Assembly: GCF_011057975.1 (NCBI RefSeq)
Contig: NZ_CP049109.1
Location: forward strand, 124,001 to 188,000
Length of the DNA: 64,000 nucleotides
DNA from: Sphingosinithalassobacter tenebrarum
Lineage (GTDB): Bacteria > Pseudomonadota > Alphaproteobacteria > Sphingomonadales > Sphingomonadaceae
Direction of reading: 5' to 3'
Both the position numbers and the translations under genes were made by a program. Positions 48,048-57,376 of the stretch are shown in pieces; the first letter of the stretch is position 1; every line of letters starts with the position of its first letter. The notes below the pieces were generated by a model, which saw nothing but the letters and a program-made list of their open reading frames with translations, ran no database searches and was not told where the DNA came from.

Positions 48048-49016
48048 TCAGTCTCCTTTGCCATCCGACTTAGTCGCATCGTCGTCATCCGCAAGCGCCT
48101 CGGCGGCGAGTCTGGCAGGCGGGGGACCGCGACGCACCAGCACCAGGGCAGCCGCAACCAGCAACGCGCCGATCCAGTCGGCACCGGTCAGCCGCTCGTC
48201 ATAGACGATCCAGCCGGTGATCCCCGCAACGATCGGCTGCAGCAGCAGCGCGATGCCGATGAGGATCGGCGGCAAATGGCCGAGCGCATAGCTCATCAGC
48301 CCCTGCCCCAGCAGCTGGCTCGACAGGGTAAGGATCACGAGCGGCACCCAGTCAATCGGCACGAACCGCTCGCCCAGCGCCAGCGACAGGACCAGCAGCG
48401 GCGCCAGCGTCGCGAGCGAAATCATCGCCAGCGCCGGCGCGGGCGCCAGCCGCATCCGCGCGCGGGCCATGCAGATGAAATAGACCGCATAGAGCACACC
48501 GGCGAGCAGGCAGAACAGGTCGCCCGCCAGATTGCGCGCCGATAGTTCCGCCGATCGCCCCATCAGCAGCGCCGCGCCCCCGGCCGCCAGCGCCAGCGCG
48601 ACCGCCTGCCAGCGCGTCGGCCACATCCGCGCGATCAGAAAGCCGTAGATCGGATAGATGAGCGTCGCCGAATTGCCGAACAGCGTGGCATTGGCGAGCG
48701 TGGTCCGCACGATCCCGGTGTGCCAGCTCGCCAGGTCGCCCGCGAAGGCCACGCCGCCAAGCGCGATCACGAACCAGAGCCCGCGCGAATCGCGCACCGG
48801 ATTCGATCCGGTGGCGAACGCGACCATGAACAGCACCGGCACCGCCATAGCCAGCCGCCAGAAGGCCGCCGCGACCGGGCCGACATCGGCCATCCGCACC
48901 AGCATCGGACCGAAGGCGAGCGCGATATTGGCGACGATCACAGCCGCCACCGCCGTCACCGAAGGCGAATGGCTATGCGGCGAGGTAGATTTTCTTTCGC
49001 TACCGGTTCGATGCAT
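48048..49016 (-). CDS. EamA/DMT family transporter
   Basis: The 322-residue product has ten predicted membrane segments in two EamA repeats (first ending near residue 160; second with CLLAGVLYAVYFICMARAR). Such proteins export amino acids or other small metabolites; the substrate here is unknown. The C-terminal tail is acidic. It precedes coq9 by 3 bases, so the two may be cotranscribed. Confidence 0.87.
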   Translation of the reverse strand: MHRTGSERKSTSPHSHSPSVTAVAAVIVANIALAFGPMLVRMADVGPVAAAFWRLAMAVPVLFMVAFATGSNPVRDSRGLWFVIALGGVAFAGDLASWHTGIVRTTLANATLFGNSATLIYPIYGFLIARMWPTRWQAVALALAAGGAALLMGRSAELSARNLAGDLFCLLAGVLYAVYFICMARARMRLAPAPALAMISLATLAPLLVLSLALGERFVPIDWVPLVILTLSSQLLGQGLMSYALGHLPPILIGIALLLQPIVAGITGWIVYDERLTGADWIGALLVAAALVLVRRGPPPARLAAEALADDDDATKSDGKGD

Positions 49017-49069
49017 GCGCCCCTGTAACGCCCTATCTGCGTCGCGTCGTCATTCAGTGAGGAAAATCC

Positions 49070-50149
49070 ATGCCCAGCCTGTTCGATCCGATCGACCTCG
49101 GTGCGATCCATGCGCCCAACCGCCTTCTGATGGCCCCGCTCACCCGCGCGCGCGCCACCGACGATCATGTCCCGACGCCGATCATGGCCGAATATTATGC
49201 CCAGCGCGCCAGTGCCGGGCTGATCATTTCCGAAGCGACCGGGATCAGCCGCGAAGGGCTCGGCTGGCCGAATGCGCCGGGCCTCTGGACGCACGAACAG
49301 GTCGAGGCATGGAAGCCGGTCACCGAAGCGGTGCACAAGGCCGGCGGCCGGATCGTCGCGCAGCTCTGGCATATGGGTCGGCTCTGCCCGCCCGACGTCA
49401 TCGGCATGCAACCGGTGTCCTCTTCAGCCACGCTGGCGCCGCCGCGTCCGGGCAATAGCGGCCGCAATCCCTATGCCGAAGCTCGCCCGGCGACGCAGGA
49501 TGATATCGCCCGCATTCTCGACGATTATGCCGCCGCGACGCGCAACGCGCTCGAAGCCGGATTCGACGGCGTGCAGCTGCACGGCGCGAACGGCTATCTG
49601 ATCGACCAGTTCCTGCGCGACAATTCGAATTTCCGTGACGACGCCTATGGCGGCGCGCCCGAAAACCGCATCCGCCTGCTCCGCGAAGCCACGCAACGGC
49701 TGATCGGCGAAGCGGGCGCGGGGCGGGTGTCGGTGCGCCTGTCGCCCAACGGCGAAACGCAAGGGTGCGACGACAGCGATCCGAAATCGGTATTCGTGCC
49801 CGCCGCCAGGGCGCTCGCCGAGCTCGGTATCGGCTTTCTCGAGCTGCGCGAACAGGCGCCCGACGGCACCTTCGGCAGCAGCGACGTGCCCAAGCTTTCG
49901 CCCGATATCCGCAAGGTGTTTCCCGGGCCGCTCGTGCTCAACCAGGATTACGAACTCGACAGCGCGCAGGCCGATCTCGATTCGGGGCTTGCCGATGCAA
50001 TCGCCTTCGGCCGCAAATTCCTCGCCAATCCCGATCTGCCCGAGCGGCTGCGCACCGGCGCCGGCCTCAATACGCCGAACCCGAGGACATTCTACGCTCC
50101 CGGCGCGGAAGGCTATACTGATTATCCGCCGCTGTCGGCGGCTTCCTGA
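49070..50149 (+). CDS. Old Yellow Enzyme family alkene reductase
   Basis: The 359-residue FMN TIM-barrel protein is an OYE of the NemA/xenobiotic reductase type. It shows the N-terminal MAPLTRARA, a conserved LWHMGRL, the active-site HGANGYLIDQFLRDNSN and the FMN phosphate region FGRKFLANPDLPERL. It reduces activated double bonds or nitro groups with NADPH. GTGAGGAAAATCC precedes the ATG. It overlaps the last 28 bases of the convergent rib-cluster gene. Confidence 0.93.
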   Translation: MPSLFDPIDLGAIHAPNRLLMAPLTRARATDDHVPTPIMAEYYAQRASAGLIISEATGISREGLGWPNAPGLWTHEQVEAWKPVTEAVHKAGGRIVAQLWHMGRLCPPDVIGMQPVSSSATLAPPRPGNSGRNPYAEARPATQDDIARILDDYAAATRNALEAGFDGVQLHGANGYLIDQFLRDNSNFRDDAYGGAPENRIRLLREATQRLIGEAGAGRVSVRLSPNGETQGCDDSDPKSVFVPAARALAELGIGFLELREQAPDGTFGSSDVPKLSPDIRKVFPGPLVLNQDYELDSAQADLDSGLADAIAFGRKFLANPDLPERLRTGAGLNTPNPRTFYAPGAEGYTDYPPLSAAS

Positions 50150-50628
50150 GCGAGGCTGTCGACCAACCCCGCCATGCCCAGCCGCGCCCGGGTGCGCAGC
50201 CGCGAATTTCCGAGCGCGATCACGGCGGGAATCAGCAGCCAGGGCATGGCGAAGCACAGAACGGCAAGGAGCACCGCCGCAACCAGCGCCAGCGCGCCGA
50301 TGCTTTGCACCGCCGGCTCGCGATCGGAGCGTAGCGTGACGGTACGCGGCCCCTTGGCATCCCACCAGCTCGCCGTGCGCAGCAGCGTGCGGCCCTCGAC
50401 ATCCTGCCCCATCGGCATGGCGCGGGCGCTGCGCTTGCGCGGCGCCTTCCACGCTTCGTCGCGGCGCGGCGGCGCGCGATCTAGGGGGCGGCGTTCCTCG
50501 CCAAGATTCTTGGGAATCGGTGTTTTGGGCGTCGCGGGCGGGCGCCCGTCATGCCAGGTGTCGACGACCTGCAGCCGCCGGTTGCGCTCGACCACGCGAT
50601 AGCGTGACGGAGGCGCCTCGACCGCCAT
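50122..50628 (-). CDS. hypothetical protein at end of riboflavin cluster
   Basis: The 168-residue protein has a basic, Pro/Arg-rich N-terminal half (about 100 residues) followed by two close hydrophobic segments (about residues 108-140) and a short basic end. I do not recognise a domain. Its ATG shares one base with the ribH stop (TGATG), so it is translated with the rib genes. It may be a membrane protein with a cytoplasmic N-terminal arm. Confidence 0.6.
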   Translation of the reverse strand: MAVEAPPSRYRVVERNRRLQVVDTWHDGRPPATPKTPIPKNLGEERRPLDRAPPRRDEAWKAPRKRSARAMPMGQDVEGRTLLRTASWWDAKGPRTVTLRSDREPAVQSIGALALVAAVLLAVLCFAMPWLLIPAVIALGNSRLRTRARLGMAGLVDSLAQEAADSGG

Positions 50629-51050
50629 CAGCCGCCGAAGCGTTCCCGCAGCACGAGCATCGCCAGCGCCGCCTTGGCCGCCTCGCCGCCCTTGTCCTTC
50701 TGCCCGGGATCGGCGCGGACCAGCGCCTGCTGCTCGTTCTCGACCGTCAGGATGCCGTTGCCGATCGCAAGCCCGTCCATCGTCAGCGCCATCAGCCCGC
50801 GCGCGCTTTCGTTCGAGACGATTTCGAAATGATAGGTCTCGCCGCGAATGACGATGCCGAGCGCGACGAACGCGTCGTAGCGGCCGGTTTCGGCCGCCAT
50901 CGCGATCGCGCCGGGCACTTCGAGCGCGCCGGGCACGGTGATCGTTTCGAACTGATGCCCTGCTTCGGCGACGGCATCGCGCGCGCCTTTGAGCAGCATG
51001 TCATTGAGCTCGCCGTAGAATCGCGCCTCGACAATCAGCACCCGTGCCAT
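50628..51050 (-). CDS. ribH: 6,7-dimethyl-8-ribityllumazine synthase
   Basis: RibH condenses the ribityl-aminouracil with dihydroxybutanone phosphate. The 140-residue product has [25 protein letters not shown] and [15 protein letters not shown], the phosphate-binding and catalytic His regions. It is a little shorter than in many bacteria. The ATG at 51050 lies 4 bases after the ribBA stop. Confidence 0.95.
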   Translation of the reverse strand: MARVLIVEARFYGELNDMLLKGARDAVAEAGHQFETITVPGALEVPGAIAMAAETGRYDAFVALGIVIRGETYHFEIVSNESARGLMALTMDGLAIGNGILTVENEQQALVRADPGQKDKGGEAAKAALAMLVLRERFGG

Positions 51051-51054
51051 CGGC

Positions 51055-52197
51055 TCAGTCCTCCGAACCGCAATCGATCGGCCGTTCGCCGACGATGCGC
51101 AGGCCATAGCCGTCCAGCCCGACCAGTGTGTGATGGCTGTTGGTCAGCAATTCCATCTCGCCCACGCCCAGCTCGGTCAGGATCATCGCGCCGACGCCAT
51201 AGTCGCGCAACTCGTCCATGTCCGAAGGGGGCAGCGCGCCCGATTTGGCCTGGAGCGCAGTGGTGAACTGGTCCGGGCGCGGCTTGTTGATGACGACGAC
51301 GACGCCCGACCCTTCCGCGCCGATGATTTCCATCGACCGCTGGAGCATGTCGCTGCGCGGCCCGCCCTCGCCGAAAATGTCGGCGAAGGGCGACAGCGCG
51401 TGCATGCGCACCAAAGTCGGCTTGCTCGAATCGATCCGGCCCTTGACCAATGCGACCTGCTCGGTGCCCGACGCCTTGTTCCAGAAGGTCATCGCCGTCC
51501 AGTCGCCGCCCCAGCGGCTCGAGAAGCGCGCTTCGGAGCGCTTCTCGACCAGATGATCGTGGCGCAGGCGATAGGCGATCAGGTCGCGGATCGTGCCGAT
51601 CTTGAGATTGTGGCGCTGCGCGAACGGCATCAGATCGTCGAGCCGCGACATCGTCCCGTCCTCGTTCATGATCTCGCAGATCACGCCCGAGGGATTGAGC
51701 CCCGCCAGCCGCGCGACATCGACCGCCGCTTCGGTATGTCCCGCGCGCACCAGCACGCCGCCGTCGCGCGCGACGAGCGGGAAGACATGGCCGGGGGTGA
51801 CGATATCGTGCGCGTCCTTGGTCGAATCGATCGCCACCGAAATGGTGCGCGCACGATCAGCCGCCGAAATCCCGGTGGTAACGCCTTCGCGTGCCTCGAT
51901 CGACACAGTGAAGGCGGTTTCGTGCCGCGTACCGTTCTTGCGACTCATCAGGTCGAGCCCCAGCGTGTCGACGCGCGATCTGGTCATGGCGAGGCAGATC
52001 AGCCCGCGGCCGAATTTCGCCATGAAATTGACTGCGTCGGGAGTCGCCATCTGCGCGGGGATGACCAGGTCGCCTTCATTCTCGCGATCCTCGTCATCGA
52101 CCAGGATGAACATGCGCCCGTTGCGCGCCTCATCGATGATCTCCTCTGGCGAGGAAAGGAATCCGTGGCGCAGATGCGCGAGTTCAGCCTTGGGCAC
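51055..52197 (-). CDS. ribB: 3,4-dihydroxy-2-butanone-4-phosphate synthase with degenerate GTP cyclohydrolase II domain
   Basis: The 380-residue protein is of RibBA type. The first half (residues 1-210) has the intact RibB motifs [23 protein letters not shown] and [18 protein letters not shown]. The second half aligns with GTP cyclohydrolase II ([20 protein letters not shown] and [13 protein letters not shown]), but the three zinc Cys expected after the HS/HA motif are Ser, Pro and Ser here. The domain is therefore unlikely to open GTP. The GTG start at 52197 has GGAG upstream and lies inside the end of ribE. Confidence 0.92.
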   Translation of the reverse strand: MPKAELAHLRHGFLSSPEEIIDEARNGRMFILVDDEDRENEGDLVIPAQMATPDAVNFMAKFGRGLICLAMTRSRVDTLGLDLMSRKNGTRHETAFTVSIEAREGVTTGISAADRARTISVAIDSTKDAHDIVTPGHVFPLVARDGGVLVRAGHTEAAVDVARLAGLNPSGVICEIMNEDGTMSRLDDLMPFAQRHNLKIGTIRDLIAYRLRHDHLVEKRSEARFSSRWGGDWTAMTFWNKASGTEQVALVKGRIDSSKPTLVRMHALSPFADIFGEGGPRSDMLQRSMEIIGAEGSGVVVVINKPRPDQFTTALQAKSGALPPSDMDELRDYGVGAMILTELGVGEMELLTNSHHTLVGLDGYGLRIVGERPIDCGSED

Positions 52198-52792
52198 GAT
52201 AGGTCTCCATGCGCTTCAGATAGCGAGCGAGCACGTCGATTTCGAGATTGACGAGCTGCCCCACGTCGAGCGCACCCAATGTGGTTACAGAAAAAGTGTG
52301 CGGAATGATGTTGAGATCGAAATCGCTCTGTTCGGGATGATCGCGAACGGCGTTGACCGTCAGCGACACGCCGTCGACCGTGATCGATCCCTTGGCGGCG
52401 AGGAACGGCGCTATTTCGCGCGGCGCCGAAATGGTGAAACGATGCGATCCGCCCTGCGCGGCGATGTCGACCACTTCGCCGATGCCATCGACATGGCCGG
52501 TGACGATATGCCCGCCCAGTTCATCGCCGACCTTCATCGCGCGCTCGAGGTTGAGCCTGCGCCCGGCGGTCCACATGCCGGTCGCGGTGCGCGACACGGT
52601 TTCGCCCGAAACATCGACCGCGAACCAGTTGTCGCCGGTCCCGACGACGGTCAGGCACACGCCCGAACAGGCGATCGAAGCGCCCAGCGCGATGGTGTCG
52701 GTCGCCCAGGACGTGGCGATGCGCACATGCAGGTCGCCGCGATCCGTGATGGATTCGATCGTGCCGATATCGGTGATGATGCCAGTGAACAT
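52184..52792 (-). CDS. ribE: riboflavin synthase, alpha subunit
   Basis: This enzyme makes riboflavin from two lumazine molecules. The 202-residue protein has two tandem lumazine-binding repeats: MFTGIITDIGTIES / IACSGVCLTVV, and HIVTGHVDGIGEV / ITVDGVSLTVN. It follows ribD by 8 bases and overlaps the ribB start by 14 bases. Confidence 0.96.
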   Translation of the reverse strand: MFTGIITDIGTIESITDRGDLHVRIATSWATDTIALGASIACSGVCLTVVGTGDNWFAVDVSGETVSRTATGMWTAGRRLNLERAMKVGDELGGHIVTGHVDGIGEVVDIAAQGGSHRFTISAPREIAPFLAAKGSITVDGVSLTVNAVRDHPEQSDFDLNIIPHTFSVTTLGALDVGQLVNLEIDVLARYLKRMETYRAQG

Positions 52793-52800
52793 GAAACCTC

Positions 52801-53775
52801 TCAGGCGCGCAGGTAGACCTCCAGCCGGTCGCTGCCAAGCATGCGCGTGTCGGAAAGCCGCCAGCGGTCATGCGCATCGGCGAGCGAACCGAGGCCGATA
52901 TCGCCCAATGCCGGACGCCCGGCGCCGATCAGGATCGGCGCGCGATAGAGCAGCAGCCGGTCGACGAGATCGGCGGCCAGAAACGCCGCGGCCGCCTGCG
53001 CGCCGCCTTCGACGAAGAGATGATCGACCTTTTCGAGCGATGCTATGTCGGCCGGAGTCGCAATCGCCTGCCAGCCTTCGGGAGCGGCGCCCCGGGTCAG
53101 CAGCAATCGGCGCGGGGCGCGCTGTTCCAGCCCGGCAAGCCGCACGTCGAGCCGGGGTGCATCGGCATCGAATGTGCCCCGCCCGACCAGAATCGCCTCG
53201 TGCCGAGCGCGTTCGAGATGGACGTGCGCGCGCGCCTGTGGCCCGGTTATCCAGCGGCTCTCCCCGGAGGCAAGCGCGATCTGCCCGTCCAGCGATGTCG
53301 CGAGCTTGAGCGTGACCAAGGGACGACCCAGGTCACGCCGCGCGAGAAACCCGCCCATCGCCGACGCGGCGTCGCGCGCGAGCACCCCGCTCTCGACCGA
53401 AATGCCGGTCCGCACCAGCCTGGCCGCGCCTTTTCCGTCGGTTCGCGGATCCGAGTCGCCCAGCGCATAGACGACTCGCGCCACGCCCGCTGTCGCCAGC
53501 AGGTCGGCACAGGCGGGGCCGCGCGCCGATGCATGCGCGCAGGGTTCGAGCGTCACATAGGCAGTGGCGCCGCGCGCCGCGTCTCCCGCCTGCGCCAGCG
53601 CCATCGCCTCGGCATGCGGGCGCCCGCCGGGCTGTGTCCAGCCGCGACCGATCACGCGCCTGTCGCGGACGATCACACATCCGACATTGGGATTGGGCGC
53701 GGTCCGTCCGCGCCCGCGCAGCGACAGGGCGAGCGCGGCCGCCATCCAGCGGCTGTCGTCGTTCAGAATCCCCAT
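52801..53775 (-). CDS. ribD: bifunctional diaminohydroxyphosphoribosylaminopyrimidine deaminase/reductase
   Basis: The 324-residue protein has an N-terminal deaminase with zinc ligands HAEA and EPCAHASARGPAC, and a C-terminal reductase with LKLATSLDGQIALASGESRWITG and FVEGG. It catalyses steps two and three of riboflavin synthesis. The ATG at 53775 overlaps the end of the small upstream gene by 13 bases. The reductase domain is a little shorter than in E. coli. Confidence 0.95.
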   Translation of the reverse strand: MGILNDDSRWMAAALALSLRGRGRTAPNPNVGCVIVRDRRVIGRGWTQPGGRPHAEAMALAQAGDAARGATAYVTLEPCAHASARGPACADLLATAGVARVVYALGDSDPRTDGKGAARLVRTGISVESGVLARDAASAMGGFLARRDLGRPLVTLKLATSLDGQIALASGESRWITGPQARAHVHLERARHEAILVGRGTFDADAPRLDVRLAGLEQRAPRRLLLTRGAAPEGWQAIATPADIASLEKVDHLFVEGGAQAAAAFLAADLVDRLLLYRAPILIGAGRPALGDIGLGSLADAHDRWRLSDTRMLGSDRLEVYLRA

Positions 53776-54113
53776 TCGCGCAGGCTGTTGTCGAGACGCT
53801 GATAGCCGGCCTGGCGCTCGCGTCGCTTGGCTTCGAGCGCGGCTTCCTCGGCGCGCCGCTTCTCGGCGTCTATTTTCTGCTGTTCGATGATTTCGGCGTC
53901 GGTCCGGTTGAGCGGCCAACTGTCGACATAGATGATCTCGCGCTCCTTATAGGGCGTCTCGAAGCTCGAATCGGCCCAGAAGGCGAACAGGATATAGGCC
54001 GTCACCAGCGCCGCCAGCCCCGCGAAGACCAGCTTGTGGCGCCGCTGCTTGGACAGGAAGAAGCGCAGGTCGCGCCAGGCCCGGGTCGGGGAAAAGAAGC
54101 GGAGTATGTTCAT
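53763..54113 (-). CDS. single-pass membrane protein with coiled coil, upstream of ribD
   Basis: The 116-residue product starts with MNILRFFSPTRAWRDLRFF, has one membrane helix (about residues 27-45), then a short acidic segment and a charged coiled coil of about 40 residues (EQQKIDAEKRRAEEAALEAK). It overlaps ribD by 13 bases. I do not recognise it. It is probably the first gene of the rib cluster, and its function is unknown. Confidence 0.65.
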   Translation of the reverse strand: MNILRFFSPTRAWRDLRFFLSKQRRHKLVFAGLAALVTAYILFAFWADSSFETPYKEREIIYVDSWPLNRTDAEIIEQQKIDAEKRRAEEAALEAKRRERQAGYQRLDNSLREWGF

Positions 54114-54168
54114 CCGGCCCGCTAGATAGGCGCGCACGGAGCCGAGGGCCAGCCCCGCGCGCGACCGG

Positions 54169-54856
54169 TCAGCGATCGATGGTGAAACGCACCGTCATCG
54201 TCTTCCAGCTTTCCTGCGGCACATCGCCGCGCGTCGCCGGCTTGAAGCGCCAGCGGGTCAGCGCCTGGCGTCGGGTGTTTTTCATAGAACGCATCGCTGT
54301 CGGCGCGCACCTTGCGCACTTCGCTGACGCGTCCGTCGGTACCGATCAGCACGCGCACGACCACCACGCCTTCGTTGCCGCGGCGCCGCTCGAGCGGGGG
54401 ATAATCGGGCTGGAGGTTCTCTGCATATCGAGGATCGACCTGCGCCTCGACCAACGGCAGCGGCGCGGGCTCGACTGGGCCGCTTGCAGCGCCGCCAGAG
54501 GGGATGCCGATATTGTCGATCGGTCCGATCGGCGGAAGCTCGACGGGAATCCGTGTCGTGCCCTGGATCGGATTGACCGGTTCGACCGGGATGATCGGAT
54601 CGGGCGTTACGATCGGGGGCTGGACGACCTGTTCGACGGGCGTGTCCGGCCTGGGCTCGACCTTCTGCTCGATCGGATCCGGGGGCGGCGGGTCCTTCGG
54701 CACGTTATAGGTCTCGATCGCGCCCTTCGGCGGCAGGATGCCGATCTGCGGCGCGGCGTAGATCATGCCCAGGATCATCAGTCCGTTGATCGCAAGGGCG
54801 GCGGAAAAACTCGCTGCGCGCGAGCCGGGCGAAATTCTGGAACGATCGGCAATCAT
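54169..54856 (-). pseudogene. TonB-family energy transducer, single-base frameshift
   Basis: A membrane anchor (about residues 20-36), a Pro/Glu/Val-rich periplasmic spacer and a TonB C domain are clear (NEGVVVVRVLIGTDGRVSEVRKV). After FYE the frame runs out of homology and reads on to 54122. One base fewer in the five-base A-run (plus-strand T-run 54278-54282) restores the standard ending (RRQALTRWRFKPATRGD ... MTVRFTIDR) with TGA at 54169-54171, giving 228 residues. Either the gene is broken or this is a sequencing error in a homopolymer. The shift needed is +1, which does not fit ordinary -1 programmed frameshifting. Confidence 0.82.
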
Positions 54857-54905
54857 GGTCCGGCCTCCATCTCCTCGACCGGGCTCTCCTCCCGGCCATT
54901 TAGAG

Positions 54906-54940
54906 ATGATACATCATCACGAGATGTTGTAAAGTATCAT
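54906..54940 (-). promoter_or_regulatory. inverted repeat and likely promoter upstream of the TonB gene
   Basis: ATGATAC (54906-54912) and GTATCAT (54934-54940) form an inverted repeat in the 136-base gap before the TonB gene. On the minus strand, TTTACA and TATCAT lie 16 bases apart and could be the -35 and -10 boxes, within the repeat. A regulator binding there would directly block the promoter. Confidence 0.5.
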
Positions 54941-54992
54941 ACCCGGCGCCATTTTCGCAGCGCTTCCGGGACCGTTCGCCAATCGAATAGTC

Positions 54993-56336
54993 TCAGGCCG
55001 AAGCCGCCGCCGCGCGCAGGCGCGCAACGGCGCGTGCGCGCCCGATCAGCGGCAGAAGCGCTGCCATTTCCGGGCCGTGATCGCGCCCGGTAAGCGCCTG
55101 GCGCAGCGGCAGGAACAGCGGCTTGCCCTTGCGCCCGGTCTGCGCCTTGAGCGCGCCGGTGAGCGCCTGCCAGGGTGTCCCGGACCAGTCGATCGCCTCG
55201 GCAGCCTGCACCGCCATTGCCAGAAAGTCCCGATCCTCGTCGGAAAGCCCGGGCTTCGTGATCGGCCCTTCGATGACCTGCCACCAGTCCTGCGCCTCGC
55301 TCACCTTGGCGAGATTGGGGCGCACCGCTTCCCATGCCGTGGCATCGACACCCTCGGGCAGCCGGTCGGCGACCGCATCGAACGGCAGTTGATGCACGAT
55401 CCGCGCATTGAGCGCCGCCAGTTCGCCTTCGTCGAACCGCGCCGGGGCGCGCCCGAAGCGCGAGAAGCTGAACGATTGGATCAGCGGCGCGGGATCGGCG
55501 AAGGGCTCGACCGCATCGGACGTGCCCAGCCGCGCGAGCAGCGCGACCAGCGCCTGCGGCTCGATCCCCTCCTCGCGGAAATGCGACACGCCGAGCGACC
55601 CCAGCCGCTTCGAAAGCTTGCCTTCGCTCCCCGTAAGCAGCGCGGCATGCGCGAAGACCGGCGGCGTCGCGCCCAGCGCCTCGAACATCTGGATCTGCGC
55701 GGCGGTGTTCGAAACATGGTCCTCGCCGCGCACGACATGCGTGATGCCCATCTCGATATCGTCGATCACCGAGGGCAGCAGATAGAGCCAGCTGCCGTCG
55801 CCGCGCCGGATCACCGGATCGCTCAGCGCCGCGGGATCGAATTTCTGGAAGCCGCGCACCCGATCGTCCCAGATGATGGGCGCGTCATGCGCAAGCTTGA
55901 ATCGCCAGTGCGGCGTCCGCCCCTCGGCTTCGTACGCCGCGCGCTGTTCGTCACTGAGCTTGAGCGCCGCACGGTCATACACCGGCGGCAGTCCACGTCC
56001 GAGCAAGACCTTGCGCCGCAAGTCGAGCTCCTCGGGCGTTTCATATGCGGGATAGACGCGCCCCGCCGACACCAGCTCGGCGAACCGCGCTTCATAGCGA
56101 TCGAAACGTTCCGACTGGCGCGCCTCGCCATCGGGCACGATTCCCATCCAGGCAAGGTCGGCGCGTGCCGCATCGACATATTCCTCACGCGAACGCTCGC
56201 GGTCGGTATCGTCGATGCGCAGCAGGAAACGGCCCCCCTGCGAGCGCGCGAACAGCCAGTTATGCAGCGCGGTGCGCAAGTTGCCGACATGCAACAGCCC
56301 GGTCGGGCTCGGCGCAAAGCGGGTTGTGACGGTCAT
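54993..56336 (-). CDS. gltX: glutamyl-tRNA synthetase
   Basis: The 447-residue class I synthetase charges tRNA-Glu, and in many alphaproteobacteria one copy also charges tRNA-Gln. It has the HIGH-type motif PSPTGLLHVGNLRTAL, a VVRGEDHVSNTA segment, and the KMSKS-type KLSKRLG. The length is typical. The window holds only this one copy. Confidence 0.94.
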   Translation of the reverse strand: MTVTTRFAPSPTGLLHVGNLRTALHNWLFARSQGGRFLLRIDDTDRERSREEYVDAARADLAWMGIVPDGEARQSERFDRYEARFAELVSAGRVYPAYETPEELDLRRKVLLGRGLPPVYDRAALKLSDEQRAAYEAEGRTPHWRFKLAHDAPIIWDDRVRGFQKFDPAALSDPVIRRGDGSWLYLLPSVIDDIEMGITHVVRGEDHVSNTAAQIQMFEALGATPPVFAHAALLTGSEGKLSKRLGSLGVSHFREEGIEPQALVALLARLGTSDAVEPFADPAPLIQSFSFSRFGRAPARFDEGELAALNARIVHQLPFDAVADRLPEGVDATAWEAVRPNLAKVSEAQDWWQVIEGPITKPGLSDEDRDFLAMAVQAAEAIDWSGTPWQALTGALKAQTGRKGKPLFLPLRQALTGRDHGPEMAALLPLIGRARAVARLRAAAASA

Positions 56337-56392
56337 CGCGCCGCTCTAGGGAGCCCGCAACGGGGCGGCAATGCCCCTTTGCTCATTCCGCC

Positions 56393-56413
56393 TCCCGCTC
56401 TTAAGGAGCGGGA
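56393..56413 (+). promoter_or_regulatory. hairpin upstream of prs
   Basis: TCCCGCTC, loop TTAAG, then GAGCGGGA form an 8-bp perfect stem 27 bases before the prs ATG. Without a following T-run it is not a normal terminator; it could be an mRNA structure or part of the control region. Confidence 0.35.
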
Positions 56414-56440
56414 TAGCCTTGGCCTTTACGGGACCCGCGC

Positions 56441-57376
56441 ATGAAGCTGATCGCCGGCAATTCGAACCTTCCCCTCGCCCAGGCGATTTCGGGCTATCTC
56501 GAAATCCCGCTGACCGAAGCCAATGTCCGCCGCTTCGCCGACGAGGAAATATTTGTCGAGGTTCTCGAGAATGTCCGCGGCGAGGACGTGTTCGTCATTC
56601 AGTCGACCAGCTATCCGGCGAATGACAATCTGATGGAACTGCTGATCATGGTCGATGCGCTCAAGCGCGCGTCGGCCCGCCGCATCACTGCCGTGCTCCC
56701 CTATTTCGGCTATGCCCGCCAGGACCGGAAGCCCGGGCCGCGCACGCCGATCTCGGCCAAGCTGGTCGCCAATCTGGTGACCAAGGCGGGCGCCGACCGC
56801 GTGCTTTCGGTCGATTTGCATGCCGGACAGATCCAGGGCTTCTTCGACATTCCGACCGACAATCTCTTCGCCGCGCCGGTGATGTCGGCCGACGTCAAGT
56901 CGCGCTACATGGGCAAGGACTGGATGGTCGTGTCGCCCGACGTCGGCGGCGTGGTCCGCGCCCGCGCGCTCGCCAAGCGGCTCGACAATGCCCCGCTCGC
57001 CATCGTCGACAAGCGGCGCGAGCGCGCCGGTGAATCCGAAGTGATGAACATCATCGGCGATGTTTCGGGGCGCTTCTGCATCCTGATCGACGATATCGTC
57101 GATTCGGCCGGAACCCTGTGCAACGCCGCCGCCGCGCTGAAGGAAGCCGGGGCGGAAGACGTCGTCGCCTATTGTACCCACGGCGTGCTTTCGGGGGGCG
57201 CGGTGAGCCGCGTCGAATCGTCGGTGCTCAAGGAACTGATCATCACCGATTCGATCGGCAACCATGCGGTGATCGCCGACAGCCCGCACATCCGCCACCT
57301 GACCATCGCGCCGCTGATCGCCGAGGCGATCCGCCGCATCGCCGACGAATCGAGCGTGTCGAGCCTGTTCGACTGA
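56441..57376 (+). CDS. prs: ribose-phosphate pyrophosphokinase
   Basis: Prs makes PRPP from ribose 5-phosphate and ATP for nucleotides, histidine and tryptophan. The 311-residue protein has the conserved [12 protein letters not shown] start, the flexible-loop [15 protein letters not shown], and the PRPP-binding [11 protein letters not shown]. The length matches the family. It is convergent with crtZ across a repeat-bearing gap. Confidence 0.97.
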   Translation: MKLIAGNSNLPLAQAISGYLEIPLTEANVRRFADEEIFVEVLENVRGEDVFVIQSTSYPANDNLMELLIMVDALKRASARRITAVLPYFGYARQDRKPGPRTPISAKLVANLVTKAGADRVLSVDLHAGQIQGFFDIPTDNLFAAPVMSADVKSRYMGKDWMVVSPDVGGVVRARALAKRLDNAPLAIVDKRRERAGESEVMNIIGDVSGRFCILIDDIVDSAGTLCNAAAALKEAGAEDVVAYCTHGVLSGGAVSRVESSVLKELIITDSIGNHAVIADSPHIRHLTIAPLIAEAIRRIADESSVSSLFD

